Positions 12,296 through 23,382 of a stretch of 64,000 bases of DNA are shown here, piece after piece. The notes beneath the pieces were generated by a model. That model was given only the letters and a program-made list of their open reading frames with translations. It was not told the DNA's origin and made no database searches. The stretch spans positions 248,001 to 312,000 of the forward strand of contig NW_026570271.1 in assembly GCF_019649055.1 (NCBI RefSeq), read 5' to 3'. Positions within the stretch are counted from its first letter, which is position 1; every line of letters begins with the position of its first letter. This DNA comes from Paramacrobiotus metropolitanus (taxonomy: Eukaryota; Tardigrada; Eutardigrada; Parachela; Macrobiotidae). Made by a program: the position numbers and the translations under genes.

Positions 12296-13364
12296 TCCCC
12301 ACGTCAGCATCATCTTGACATAGCGAACAATGGAACGCCCACCGTACCAATTGTTAGTAGGACCATCACTTTTCCAGACCAACCGATTATGATGCGCAAG
12401 AACTGGCAACCAATTGGATTTGCAGCCAGTACCCAGAACTGTTATCCGCGCCTTTCGCAAGAGGGGCGTTAGATATATTAGCTTCTCCCAGGGGACGCAC
12501 CGCCCCCACAGAAGAATGTTCACTAGACACCGCAAGCGAACGGCATGGCACAATGGCTTCCAGTGGCTTCTGTCATATCTGGAACTTTGTGACCGCTCTT
12601 CAGGACGGTCACAAAATGAGCCGTCTATTGGGCCGACCATTAGTACGTCCGCTGCTGTACCAAACCAACCGCCCGATAACGGAATCGCAAGACATGGATG
12701 CGGACCGCGACAACATTCAGTATCAAGAACTGGAATCTGTCATTCTGAAAATGCGCGAACAAGGGTATTCTTATGACGCAGTGGTGACTGCTTCATGTCC
12801 GAAGCTACTCCCTTCAAAGATGCCAGCAGAGTTGCCGAACGGTTGGACATCGGCTGCAGAGAACTTAATAAGGTTGGTCGACCGTTTAATGTAAGTTAGT
12901 CCACGGGGACTACATTTTTGAACGTTAATAGAAATCCGTAAACAGGTTTATTTACGAACATATTGCTATTACCAAGCAAGGTACTCTATATTCTTAGGCT
13001 GAAATTTCGACTACAGAGTACTACGCGTAGCCCAACGGCAAACCCATTATGCCAGGGTGAAGGTGAGGACGGCGCTCATACCGAGCCGCCCAGATCCGGT
13101 TCTGATATCGTTCAGGCACCGTTCCATGCATTCCTTAGATCCGAGCAGATGCCAAATCAAAATTGACAGCAGCGTGATATGATATTAGAAAGCGAACCTT
13201 CAACAAGCGCCGAAATTGAACAGGGGGCTCCCAGTCCATCGCTCACTGGTACTAGTTGTAATGCTGATGCGCTTTCCCTTATTCAAACAGATTCATCAGC
13301 AGAAACGGAGGAAATTCTTCCCATTGGCAGCTGCCGCAATAGCAAACGCCAAAAAGGTAACTAA
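12296..13364 (+). pseudogene. Decayed duplicate of the tandem partner gene
   Basis: Collinear with 22530-23604. Matches include WLLSYLELCDRSSGR against WLLSYLEPCDQSSGR, SQNEPSIGPT against PHNEPSIAPT, and VILKMREQGYSYDAV against TVLKPREEGCYYEAV. A second exon-like block reads GSGSD-type sequence (RSGSDIVQAPFHAFLRSEQM against GSGSDANPIPLHAFPSLEQI) and ESEPSTSAE. The blocks lie in different frames and the first is shifted near 12700. A GTAAGT donor occurs at about 12892 where the relative has GTACCC. I infer a pseudogene; the protein family has no known function. Confidence 0.65.
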
Positions 13365-13469
13365 AATCTGCGTTATCGTCGACTGCGTTTCTCAAGGGTT
13401 AGTTAAAAATCGGCGTGGGACAGGAAGTCGCCGGACATTTTGGCCTGTCACAGGTTTGGAGTGTGGTTA

Positions 13470-15815
13470 AGCGATATGTACATAATGCTATGTAACGGCC
13501 CACTGTACGATCCCTTATGTTGATGCTCTACAATAATGTTTCGCGCAGCGTTATCGAATGATAGCGGTTAATAGTCTGCGTAAATGTAGCTTTCTTTTTC
13601 GCTTTTTTATTTGGAACATAGGACTTGGTTTTTAAGAAAACCTTCAGATAAGGATTTGGAATGGTTAGTACACTATTAGAAGTTTCCGATATAATTTAAA
13701 TTTTAAATCCCTGCGGGGAACAGGCGTGGAATTTTATCATGTTCTACAACGCAAATATGTTTTAAAGTACATTATGCACTTTTACTAATTTTTTAAACTT
13801 AAGCCATGCTCCAGAAACTGCTAAACTCCATTCGTAATATTTTACTTATTTTGATAGAATTTTTCTAATGATTTCCCCATAGTAAAAACGTGCGTCAGTA
13901 CGCTTTGCGCGAAAATTTACTTTATTTTCCTGTAGACTGTGTATACTCAGCCTTTAACTTCGCGCCCTTTAGCTTTTTATCACTGCAAAAAATTATAATT
14001 AATTTTTAATTTTTAGAAATTTTTGCAGCAAATCGATCGTTTGCCTTCACGCTTCGCAGTTTGCGGGAAAATAGACAACTGCTGCACGCAATTTTGTACA
14101 CGGCACTTGTTTTGCACCATACCAGAGTTTTTTTTTGTTATTGAAGGATAGTTGCTTAATTAAAGCGCCAGCCGTCTTTGGGTTTGGATCTAATGTTTCT
14201 CAGGAGTGCCTACTGCCTACCATATTCGATTGGCTAGCAGCCGGTGGCTTAGCGCGGCAAAGTACAACGCTGCTGCTTGTTTCCATGGGATGGAGGCAGA
14301 CTCATGGCGCTCTTCAGATAAGTCGCTCTGCACTTTCTCGAACTTAACATTTCTGTTACGTACTGATTTGCCGCTTTCTGAGTTTTAAATTTTTTGTCGG
14401 CCTTATCGGATATTATTGTTATCGCAAGACTGTTCTAGAATTTGCTTTCGTCAATGGGCGGAAGTAAGCACTCATTTTTGCTTTTACGTCGAACACCGGT
14501 CTGCCATAATGATTGAAATACAGTACATGTAATTTTTTTTTAATTTTTCCTGTTTATTTTAAGACAACATTTTCCTATATACAATAAAAAAAGCGTTCCG
14601 GTATATAAATTACCTGGATCGGAACTCGGAAGCGTTTATCATTTCCACAATGCGCAGGAAGATGTGAGCCTGTGAGCTGAAGAATAAGCTGTGTGCGCAC
14701 GGATGTTTGCCTGTCCAAACGCCATTAAGATTCTTAAGACGAGGTGACCGATAGGATAAGACCGTCGAAAAGGGTATCCCCGTTAAACGGTATTTGCCTA
14801 CATAGTTAAAAAATATTTTCCGCGCCATGTTTATCAGTTGTTGACAGTACAAAATTACGACTGTAGAAAGGATTAAATTTGGGATTTTAACACGCTGGCG
14901 CTCGGAGGCTACCGTCCGCGGAAGGATGACAGAGTTGCCCACAAATGGCGGCCATCTATGGGCCTAAGAAAAGTACGCCTTGGTTTCTGTGGCCATCTGG
15001 TTACGCCGTGACTGCATTAGCTTTTGTGGAACCATTATGTGGACCAGTGCTTTAAGTTTACTGTCCGTAGATCAAAAAATCTCACTTGTAGTGGGTGAAG
15101 CTGAAATGCAGTAAAGTTGGGTTAATCGGGAAAGGGGCTTTTCGCGCGATAGGGGAACTAAAAAGCTATAGGGCCGGAAAAACCTTAGTTTCGAAGATTG
15201 CACTGAAAGTCTAAAGCCATTAAGTTCTGGATATTCTTGGTTGACCTTCTTCATTTCTAACATTATTTTATTAATCTTAACTTTCCCCTCTATAACACCA
15301 CCATGATCCCATTTATACAGCATAAAAGCTAGGGAAGTGTGCGTTGCTTCGGTTAAGCGTTATAAGCTGAACCCAAACTACCGGAACAAGTCTAGACGTA
15401 AAACAATACACAAAAGTATATCATTACCGGAAAAAACTTATCGGAAATATTCAGCGCAGAGGCTGGACCCATTGAAGTTGCTATGGCACGATACACTGAT
15501 GTAGTCGCGTTAACGATGTCCGCGGCAGGGATATCATTAGCAGTTTACGTGACCGTTTGTGCATTTTTCGACTGTACTCGTACTGACTATGCCATAAAGC
15601 TGCATCAACCGCAATAAGTTAATTTTCACAGTTATTGTACGCCGTCTCGTAATACCGCCGCTTACAATAGTTGTCCGTTTTGGGGATGGACTTGTTATAA
15701 CAGCAGCTGTTTCCAAAGGATTTCTGTGCTTTCAGATTTTTGTGATGAATGAATGGGTTGCCATTTCATTTTTTTTAAAGTGATGTTGATCATTCCAGAG
15801 TGATCGGATAACGGA
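13470..15815. other. No gene recognised
   Basis: AT-rich DNA. Two small minus-strand open frames (14610-14942 and 15072-15323, the second with an ATG, MLYKWDHGG) show no recognisable domain and I do not call them. A short AAAAAAGCGTTCC-type stretch near 14588 is not repeated elsewhere as far as I can see. Confidence 0.45.
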
Positions 15816-15818
15816 ATC

Positions 15819-16760
15819 ATGGATGAGGAGAAAAGGCGGCTTGTTTGTGCATTGCACAAAAGTGGCATCGAATGGGGGCAAATTAGGAAACGCGTGGGCG
15901 TCGACAGCCAAACACTGCGAAATATTATCAAAACAGAAAAATTGTCTGAGAAACGCACCCAACTGACTGATGACCAGAGAAACGAGATCGCACAACTGGC
16001 ATGCGAAGGGAATCGAAGTACGGCAGAAATTGCGAAACAGTTCAACATTCGCCCGGGAAGCGTGTGTCGAATTCGGAAAAAGTACGTACTCAAGTCGGGC
16101 ATCCCTGAAACGACTGGTAAGAAAATTCTGCAGCGGAAGGAGAAGGTTTTCCCGGGACGCCCCCCAAAACTTCGTGAGAGTTTGCAGACGGCTGTTCTGA
16201 AACTCCGTGCTGAGGGATTGACAGCGGAGGCCATAGCTAAACAAGTGAAAGTAAGTGTCCACACGATGTACAAATGGCTGAAACGAATTCGGGACCTTGA
16301 ATCGAGGATGTCGAATGGGCCACTGAGCATGATACCTCCCGAATCGGCTTGGAATGATGCTACGGAAGACCAAACCGCACAGAAGCCGGTAGTTGAGGAC
16401 GACAACAATAGTAACACGGTACCTGAGCGGCGGAGGTCGGCTCGGTTAATCGCCATGCACCAAGGATCTCCGGGCTGCAGTTCCCACCTGTTCGATGATT
16501 CCGATTGCTACAGTGCCGCCGAATATCTGCCCGATGGCAGATCCTCAGCGAAAGATTCATGTGCATACAGCGCTGCAGAAGGTCCTGTTGTGCTAGAGAA
16601 TTTGGATGCTTCAAAACGTTATTCCGGGGAAAGGTCTACCATCGCGGTGCATTATGAAGGTGGGGTACACTTCAAAAGTCTGCTCTATAGAAAGTCTGCA
16701 TATACATGTACTGGACTGGCCAGGGCCATATCACTGGTTCACATCCACGTATTCGCGTAG
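15819..16760 (+). CDS. HTH-array protein with three HTH units
   Basis: A 313-residue open frame from ATG at 15819. HTH1 is at residues 2-40 (EEKRRLVCALHKSGIEWGQI), HTH2 at 47-88 (QRNEIAQL, AEIAKQFNI, SVCRIRKK) and HTH5-type at about 123-158 (AVLKLRAEGLTAEAIAKQVK). Between HTH2 and the last unit is a basic linker with PGRPPK, a weak AT-hook-like core. The units corresponding to HTH3 and HTH4 of the five-unit paralogues are absent, so this member is internally shorter. The C-terminal 150 residues are Ser- and acid-rich, with a basic RRRSARLI near 205-212. No catalytic domain is visible. Role inferred: sequence-specific DNA binding in the nucleus. It lies alone on this strand; the intact frame suggests function or recent origin. 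Whether it is spliced further is unknown. Confidence 0.75.
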   Translation: MDEEKRRLVCALHKSGIEWGQIRKRVGVDSQTLRNIIKTEKLSEKRTQLTDDQRNEIAQLACEGNRSTAEIAKQFNIRPGSVCRIRKKYVLKSGIPETTGKKILQRKEKVFPGRPPKLRESLQTAVLKLRAEGLTAEAIAKQVKVSVHTMYKWLKRIRDLESRMSNGPLSMIPPESAWNDATEDQTAQKPVVEDDNNSNTVPERRRSARLIAMHQGSPGCSSHLFDDSDCYSAAEYLPDGRSSAKDSCAYSAAEGPVVLENLDASKRYSGERSTIAVHYEGGVHFKSLLYRKSAYTCTGLARAISLVHIHVFA

Positions 16761-16764
16761 GTCT

Positions 16765-17875
16765 CCACGAATACGTGTTGTCAATCGCCAATACCATATC
16801 TTTTCGTAACTATTTTCGAGGATCAGAATGACCGAGAACTGGGGAGAACGAAAAACAAGTTAGGTAGCGATATCACGCCTTTGTACCAACCTACTCGTAT
16901 AATTATACGGTTTCAAGTGCACCATTACGGTTTTGCCTGTACGTTCTGTATGTACTGCCAATTAAATTTTATGTTTGCCCACGGCCCCAGACTTACTCGT
17001 CCACGGCCAATAAATTATTAAATGTCTTAAGCGTGCCTACTTAATGGTGACTCTTTCGTCCAGCTAGAAATAAAAGTTTCTTAAGACAGGAGCCCATGAC
17101 TTGGTCTTGGGGGGGGGGGTCTGTTGTTTTAGCTCATACGAGTACATCAGGTGTAGTAACATATTGGAAATGGTGGTTAAACGCATCGTCGGTCCGTCAG
17201 TTCGAAATTTAATTCATTTACATAAAGGAAAAATTTCCATCAATTAACCATTACTGACTGAGTTATTCTTATGTTTCTTTTGCTTACTATTTTTATTCTG
17301 CTTTGGTGACCGTTTTCTGTTCGATTTTGTAGCGAATCTCACAAGTAGTAGAAGACACTTCCGCGCATAGGCGAATTTAACTCCCTTGGGCGGGAGGGGT
17401 CTTGAGAACCTAATAAACGGCCAAATACTGTATCTTCCATGTCTTGCTGCAAAAACTGATCAAGAATTAAGCTGGTTTAATTTTGAGTGTACATAAAGCA
17501 ATGTGTCGGGTCAAAAATATCAATGATATCAAATGTATCATGTACAAAGTTTAAAAGTAGAAATGATTTTCGCTCGAAGGGCGATGCCGAAGCACATTTT
17601 TCCTGCGGAAATTACCGGAAATTCTATATAAGTAGTAAATTATTATGCTTTTTGTTTGTGAAGCAGGTTTATTACTAAAGGTACGAGTACTGAATGAGAG
17701 AATGCACTCAACAAGTCATATGCGTTTACTGTGGAATGCTGAACTGCTACTCCAGCCAGCGAGCGATATCGCTGAAGAAATTGCTAAGAATCAATAAAAC
17801 ATCAGCAGAATAGGTTAATAGCCTGTCGCTACTGTTTGCGGCAGAAGTCGCTACTGTTTACAGTAGTTAGCCAGC
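16765..17875. other. No gene recognised
   Basis: AT-rich sequence with a run of ten G near 17110. No supported coding frame or element ends. Confidence 0.45.
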
Positions 17876-17879
17876 TAAC

Positions 17880-18000
17880 TTGCCGTTGGCACTGCGGCGA
17901 AATAGCCTTTGGCTACCGAGCCGCAGTGTGCGGCAAAATAGCCAACCAGCTATATTGCCGCATATTGTTCTTGCTGCGGCAAAATAGCCTTAGCAATATT
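17880..18000. repeat. GGCTATTTTGCCGCA repeat family, copy 1
   Basis: Several direct and inverted copies of the motif GCGGCAAAATAGCC (complement GGCTATTTTGCCGC) are packed in about 120 bp, able to fold into hairpins. The same motif clusters recur at 27125-27300 and 33945-34115. Confidence 0.7.
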
Positions 18001-18501
18001 GTAATTTTGGTGGCGCTAGGTTATGCTACGGCTGACCGACAATTCAATAACGCCGTTTTGGCGTTTTGGAGCAGTAGGCGATAGTCTAAACTATCGCATA
18101 ATAATTTAACAGAGCCGAAACGCCGTGCTATCCCGCCACGGGAGACGATTCTACCGCAAGCTTCCGGTAGTTTATTTGGGCAACTCCCCGTACTTACTAT
18201 TAGTGCTGTTAGCCGACTGGAATGGGGCATTGCGGCAGTGCAGATGGCTAAAGCCGGCGCGGTACATAAGCACGATGCACCGGTGTAGCCACAACGTCCT
18301 ATTTTACCCGGCTAACGGCAGCAAGGACAGGGATTGGCAGGATAGGCTAGGTGGGCTGTTGAAATCCCCTGGTAAAGCAGCAGTAATTTTAGGAATGGTA
18401 TGATGCTTTGACAAAGTTCGAGCTGAGTGTGCTTCAGTTACATCTCGTCATTCTTCAAAATTAATATTGTATTTGTGGTAGGTCAAAAGTACTCACTGGC
18501 A

Positions 18502-19002
18502 ATGAGCAATTCAAAGCCTCAAAAAAATAAGCCATTACATGAGGAGAGGAGACGGCTGATTTGTGAGTTACACAAAGGCCCCTACACACTGCGGCAGATA
18601 ATAAAACGCGTAGGCATCACCGATCACGCACTCAAAAAAGTGGTCAAAACAGAAAACCTGCCCAGCCGACGCACGCAGCTGACTGAAAGCCAGAGAAAAG
18701 AGATCCTACAGCTAGTACGCAAAGGCGGTCAAAGTGCGGCAGAAATTGGGAAGCAGTTCGGCATTACCGCGAAAACTGTGAATATTATTCGGCAAAAGGC
18801 CACCGCGCTGGTCACGCAAGAGCAGAAGAAAACGATCCTCCAAATGTTCCATCGCGGCTGCTCGAGAACGGATATTATGCGTGAGGTTAATGTGGACGGC
18901 GATGTGGCATATGCAGTATTTCTGCCGTCGAACCATGCACATACTGTTCACGGAGTACGAAGATTCATACGGAACACCAATCTTCGGGAATTTAATTTAT
19001 GA
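18502..19002 (+). CDS. HTH-array protein with three N-terminal HTH units
   Basis: 166 residues from ATG at 18502; the frame is open upstream to 18427 but without another ATG. HTH1 is at residues 14-52 (EERRRLICELHKGPYTLRQI), HTH2 at 60-98 (QRKEILQLVRKG, AEIGKQFGITAKTV) and HTH3 at 104-142 (QKKTILQMFHRGCSRTDIMR). It matches the first half of the five-HTH proteins at 20195-22048 and 36953-38050, then diverges after VDGDVAYAVF into about 25 unrelated residues and stops. HTH4, HTH5 and the acidic tail are missing. Either the gene continues by splicing or this is a truncated copy. Likely DNA-binding; no enzymatic motif. Confidence 0.65.
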   Translation: MSNSKPQKNKPLHEERRRLICELHKGPYTLRQIIKRVGITDHALKKVVKTENLPSRRTQLTESQRKEILQLVRKGGQSAAEIGKQFGITAKTVNIIRQKATALVTQEQKKTILQMFHRGCSRTDIMREVNVDGDVAYAVFLPSNHAHTVHGVRRFIRNTNLREFNL

Positions 19003-20160
19003 ATATGATTTATGAATTGATGTTTATAAATCTAGTGTATAAGTTTGATGGGGTACATGTCCAGAGTCTGCCCTAGCAAATGCCAGCACATACTGTAATT
19101 GCATAGGTAAAGCTGTTATAAGTTATACTAAGGCCACGCCGTTGGTGACGCATTATCGGCCAGCCAGTTCACCATTTAATACAACATTTACTCGTACAAT
19201 AGAAATACCGATCTCTCAATCCTTATTCAAGTAGCTGATTTGCAAAAATGATTTTTATTGAAGGCCAAAGGTAGTGGAATCGGTTGAATCATTTCCTACT
19301 ATGTAACGCAAAACAAGAAACGAAGAAAATAATACTGTATAAATACTACTGTTTACCTGGATAGCTGCCTTTTGGGCTGTCAGTTAACCTGCTCTAGGCA
19401 ACATCAGAGTTAGGTCAGTTAACTCCACTGGAGTTAACAGTCGGGTAATACGAGTAGAAAAAGAAGAGAGACCTTGGTACTCGTACATATTGGAGCTACT
19501 CAAATATGTACCAAGTTCCTCGTTAAACCTTGCTTGTATATCCGACAAAACCATCCGACGGTCCAGAAAAAAGCCGAAAAAAAAACAAATGGGATACTCT
19601 AATAATAAGCACCGCATCAAACATGTCATTAAGGAAGTTTCGTCTAAAATAAAATTCAAAATTACAAATCAGAACTCGTTTGTCGTGCGATTTAGCGCTT
19701 GTAGGATACCGTGATTTACAGTTCCAAATATGCTCAGACTGTTTTAAGGAACCACAACCTTTTTATAGCTTACAGAGTCAAATTATTTTGCTTGCTTTTA
19801 CTGGACAGGTGGATGTTTTTGCCGGATATACGAGCAAGGTTTCTGAGGATTCATATGTGCACTAGGAGGGGGCATGTGTGTATACCAAATATATCATACA
19901 ATTTCACAAACGAATTTGTATCTCGGATGCAATTCCTCACAAAAATGAATGAATCGGCTCCAAATAATACACTTGCTTGCTTGCTACTAATTTTTACTGT
20001 CCCTTTATTCCATTTACTGTATATACGCTGAGAAAGACTAGTTGGTCATTCTTGGTCAGCGCTTGGCAAGCTTTCAGATGTCGACGGCCACAATTTGTCC
20101 AAAGTCACCAGTTACGTCAAACAACAGCCCACAATTTTACTCACTTGTCAGTTTATTTGA
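19003..20160. other. No gene recognised; flank of the HTH-array gene
   Basis: Contains the perfect palindrome GTTAACTCCACTGGAGTTAAC-type hairpin at about 19419-19438. The last 140 bases resemble 10040-10170 and probably include 5' UTR or intron of the gene starting at 20195. Nothing else recognised. Confidence 0.45.
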
Positions 20161-20194
20161 ATATTTTTCAGGCGAAAGTTGTTACCTCTCCGAA

Positions 20195-22048
20195 ATGGTC
20201 AAGATATCGGGACTCACGATGGATCGGGTCCGCGCTATTCTCACGCCTGGACAGCGCTGTCAACGGGATGATATACTACCAACATCCAGTGCTTCTGCGT
20301 GCCAACCAATTGAGACTGTGCAAGATCAGTGTGGCCCAGTGTCCCTCCGCCAACGGGCAGCCGAGGTTCCAGACCATGGATATTCTCCGGGCCAACACAA
20401 GCAAAGCGGGGTGGACAAACAACAAAGGCGGCTGATCTACGAATTACACAAAGGTGGTTGCACATGGCGGCAGATCGCGGGACACCTGGGCATGAAAATG
20501 AAAGAAATCCTCAAAATTATCCAGACAGCAAAGCTGCCTCGACAAAGCACCGCACTGTCTGAGTTTCAGAAAAACGAGATCAAACAGGTAGCGCGGAATG
20601 GAGAAGTCAGTCCAACAGAAACAGCGAAGTGGTCTGCGATGAGGGTGAAGACCCATGAGAAGTATCGGCGAATGGCCGTGACTGATGCGCAGGAGAAAAA
20701 GATCATCCAACTGTACGATTGGGGCTGCTCCAGAACCGATATTATGCAGGAGGTTCAGCTAAGTAAAGCGGTTGTAGCGGCTGTAATTTCCCGTTGTCTA
20801 GCCCGGCGAAAGCCGCTACCAGTTAGCCAAAGACAGAAGGAAGAAATTCTTGATTATTATAAAGAAGGTCATTGTGGCCAATTCATTCAAGAGATGTTCG
20901 GGATCTCAGAAAAAACGTTCAGTTTGATTCTTCAACAAAATGACAAACTTTCAAGCAAAAGACCAACATTGGGCAACAAAATGGGAAAGTTCCAACCGAC
21001 CAGAAGGAAATCCCTACAGAAACGTCCCCAGAACAGTAACTGGAAGAGGCGAGCGGCTGTTCAAAAACTTCGAATTGAGGGAATGACAATGGTTGCCATA
21101 GCGAAACAGCTGAAGATAAGCGTGGATACGGTGAGCAGCATTCTTCGAAAAAATTGGAACGAAGGAACGACCGCCCGAGATGGGCATTCGTTGAGCAGGG
21201 AGGCATCTGACGCAGAATTTTCCGATGCCGCAACTACTGATGCAGAAACTTCCGACACAGAGATCTGTGATATAGTAATTTCCGATGCGGAAATGTCGAA
21301 TGCGGAAACGTCCAATGCACGGAATTCCAATTTAGAAACTTACGACGGTGAAATTTCCGATGGTGAAACGTCGGATGGGGAAGCTTCCGATACAGAAACG
21401 GAAACATCCCATGCAAAAACGTGCGATGCAAGGACTTCCGATGCAAAAGATTTTAATGGCAAAGTTTGCGATGCTGAAACTGTAGAATCAGAAAGCGAAG
21501 CATCCAATACAGAAAGTTCAGATGCAGAAACTTGCGATTCAAGAACTCCCTGTACAGATCGTTGCAGAGCAGAAACTTCTGAAGTAGAAACAGAAGCATC
21601 TGATGCCGAATCAAAAACTTCCGATGAAGAAATTTCCGACGCAGAAACGTCCGATGCGAAACCTTCCAATGCGAAGCCTTGCGATTTCGAAAAAGAAACT
21701 TTCCAAGCAGATATAGAAGCAACCGATGCCGAGAAGTCCGATGTAGAAACAGAGGCTTCCGATACGGGAAATTCCGATGCAGACCCAGAAACTTATGAAG
21801 CAGAAACAGAAGCATCCGATACAGAAACAGAAGCTTACGATGCAGAAACTTGTGACATTGAAACGAGTGGTGTTGACGAACTTGATTTGATCTTCCAGCA
21901 TTCTGAAGTTATTGCTGACGCTGGTTACGGAAATGCTTTTACGAATTCCCGCGACGAACAAGGCATAATTAATTCACCATCCGTTTTACATGGAGCCGTA
22001 GACGGGGTAATGAACCGGGACTGCGGGGAAAGCCAAGCCGGTACGTAG
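20195..22048 (+). CDS. Five-HTH array protein with acidic repeat tail
   Basis: 617 residues from the ATG at 20195, chosen because ATATTTTTCAG at 20161-20171 looks like a splice acceptor just upstream and because the next gene starts the same way. Residues 1-19 (MVKISGLTMDRVRAILTPG) form a module shared with the genes at 10171 and 22395. HTH units lie at about 74-112 (QQRRLIYELHKGGCTWRQI), 120-160, 161-201 (CSRTDIMQEVQLSKAVVAAV), 210-249 (QRQKEEILDYYKEGH) and 283-321 (MTMVAIAKQLKISVDTVSSI). A basic linker (RRKSLQKRP) precedes the last. Residues about 338-600 are an acidic tail of degenerate DAETS pentapeptides encoded by a 15-bp repeat. No nuclease or ATPase motif is seen. I infer a nuclear DNA-binding protein whose tail may recruit or mimic charged partners. 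GGTACGTA close to the stop might be a donor, so the true C-terminus may differ. Confidence 0.8.
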   Translation: MVKISGLTMDRVRAILTPGQRCQRDDILPTSSASACQPIETVQDQCGPVSLRQRAAEVPDHGYSPGQHKQSGVDKQQRRLIYELHKGGCTWRQIAGHLGMKMKEILKIIQTAKLPRQSTALSEFQKNEIKQVARNGEVSPTETAKWSAMRVKTHEKYRRMAVTDAQEKKIIQLYDWGCSRTDIMQEVQLSKAVVAAVISRCLARRKPLPVSQRQKEEILDYYKEGHCGQFIQEMFGISEKTFSLILQQNDKLSSKRPTLGNKMGKFQPTRRKSLQKRPQNSNWKRRAAVQKLRIEGMTMVAIAKQLKISVDTVSSILRKNWNEGTTARDGHSLSREASDAEFSDAATTDAETSDTEICDIVISDAEMSNAETSNARNSNLETYDGEISDGETSDGEASDTETETSHAKTCDARTSDAKDFNGKVCDAETVESESEASNTESSDAETCDSRTPCTDRCRAETSEVETEASDAESKTSDEEISDAETSDAKPSNAKPCDFEKETFQADIEATDAEKSDVETEASDTGNSDADPETYEAETEASDTETEAYDAETCDIETSGVDELDLIFQHSEVIADAGYGNAFTNSRDEQGIINSPSVLHGAVDGVMNRDCGESQAGT

Positions 22049-22394
22049 GCCAGTTATCCGATGTTATGGTACCAATTGAACTGTACAACGTACACTCGGC
22101 GAATACATCGTGCGGAAAAGAGTACGCGACCTTTGTTGTGCTGCAGCATAATTTATAATATGTGCACACTTACGGTTGTATAAAGCCCTAGTTAACTTAA
22201 AAACATGCAGCTTTTCTGTATCTCTGCTAATTTAACTGTGCGTGATACTTTTACGCTCACATACTCAAGGCGGTTTCATAAGTTGACGGCCGCGGTTTGC
22301 CCGTGGTCAGCAGTTACTACAGGCTAACCAGAATGCTGGCGGCAGGGTTAAATTTCTTTTATGGCTTTCAGGCGGAGACTCTTACCTTGCCCAC

Positions 22395-23096
22395 ATGGTC
22401 AAGAAAAAGGGATTAACGGTTGATCGTGTCCGCGCTAGTCTCACGCCTGGACGCCGACCTCCGCAGGACGATCCTCTAACAACATCCGCTGCTCTTGCAG
22501 TCACTCTGCCACATGATCATAACGTAGCGAGCAGTAAACCGTCCACCGTACCAATCGTCAACACGTGCACCATTGTCCCACACCACACAATTACAAAAAC
22601 GGCTACCGATTGGATTTGCAGCCAGTACCCGGAACTGTCAACCCCGCCGGTCGTTAGAGGTGCGCCGGATATTGTTACTCTTCCATGTAGACGCATTCCT
22701 CCCACAGAGCAATTTTCGCTAGACACCGTAAGTGAACGGCAAAGCACAATGGACTTCCAATGGCTTTTGTCGTACCTCGAACCCTGTGACCAATCTTCGG
22801 GACGTCCACATAACGAGCCGTCCATTGCGCCGACCACTAGTGCGTCCCCTACTCCACGAAACCGTCCGACTACAGAATCGCAAGAAATGGATGAGGACCG
22901 AGACAATAGCACGGGCCAAGACCCGGAATCAACGGTTCTGAAACCGCGCGAGGAAGGATGCTATTATGAAGCGGTGGCGCAGAATATCAGTGCTAGCTTC
23001 CTGTCCGAAGCCACTTCTTTGGGATATGTCGAACGGCCAGACAATAGCAGGAAAGACCTTCCTCATGTTGGCCGGACGTTTTTATGTACCCTGTAA
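22395..23096 (+). CDS. Tandem partner sharing the MVK-LTPG N-terminal module
   Basis: 233 codons from ATG at 22395, 346 bases after the stop of the five-HTH gene and on the same strand. It starts MVKKKGLTVDRVRASLTPGR, the same module as that gene, and is also preceded by a TTTCAG acceptor (GGCTTTCAGGCGGAGAC). The middle is Ser/Thr/Pro-rich with no domain I recognise. Near the C-terminus, TVLKPREEGCYYEAVAQ resembles the start of HTH5 (AVLKLRAEGLTAEAIAKQ), suggesting a partial HTH. The decayed duplicate at 12296-13364 carries the same order. The last codons lie in sequence that is a GTAAGT donor in that duplicate, so the 3' end here is uncertain and an exon at 23383-23604 may follow. Confidence 0.6.
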   Translation: MVKKKGLTVDRVRASLTPGRRPPQDDPLTTSAALAVTLPHDHNVASSKPSTVPIVNTCTIVPHHTITKTATDWICSQYPELSTPPVVRGAPDIVTLPCRRIPPTEQFSLDTVSERQSTMDFQWLLSYLEPCDQSSGRPHNEPSIAPTTSASPTPRNRPTTESQEMDEDRDNSTGQDPESTVLKPREEGCYYEAVAQNISASFLSEATSLGYVERPDNSRKDLPHVGRTFLCTL

Positions 23097-23382
23097 ATTA
23101 TTTTCGAACGCCCTTAGAGATCCGCAGTCTTAATCACAATAGAATGCCAGGTAAGATTTTCTTTTTTCTGCCCATTTTTCAACACCTTCAAAACATTTTC
23201 GTTGAGAACACTTACTTTTCCTTAATACACTTCACACTTACTTTGGTTCGTAGTTTATAACACTGTACTTTAACTTATTTTGCGTAGACTTAACTTTACG
23301 TAGACTAAAACTCCTCGTTCTGTATGTAGTCAATTCTGACAAACTTTTGCACTTTGCCGTACCTTTATATTCTTTAACTCAG

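Noticed and set aside
15695-16456. Minus-strand frames of 213 and 253 codons
   Set aside because: They lie opposite the HTH gene at 15819-16760, whose plus frame has an ATG, three HTH units and paralogues.
21061-21961. Several long minus-strand frames opposite the acidic tail
   Set aside because: They are antisense reflections of the 15-bp DAETS repeat; the plus frame links to a recognisable HTH protein.
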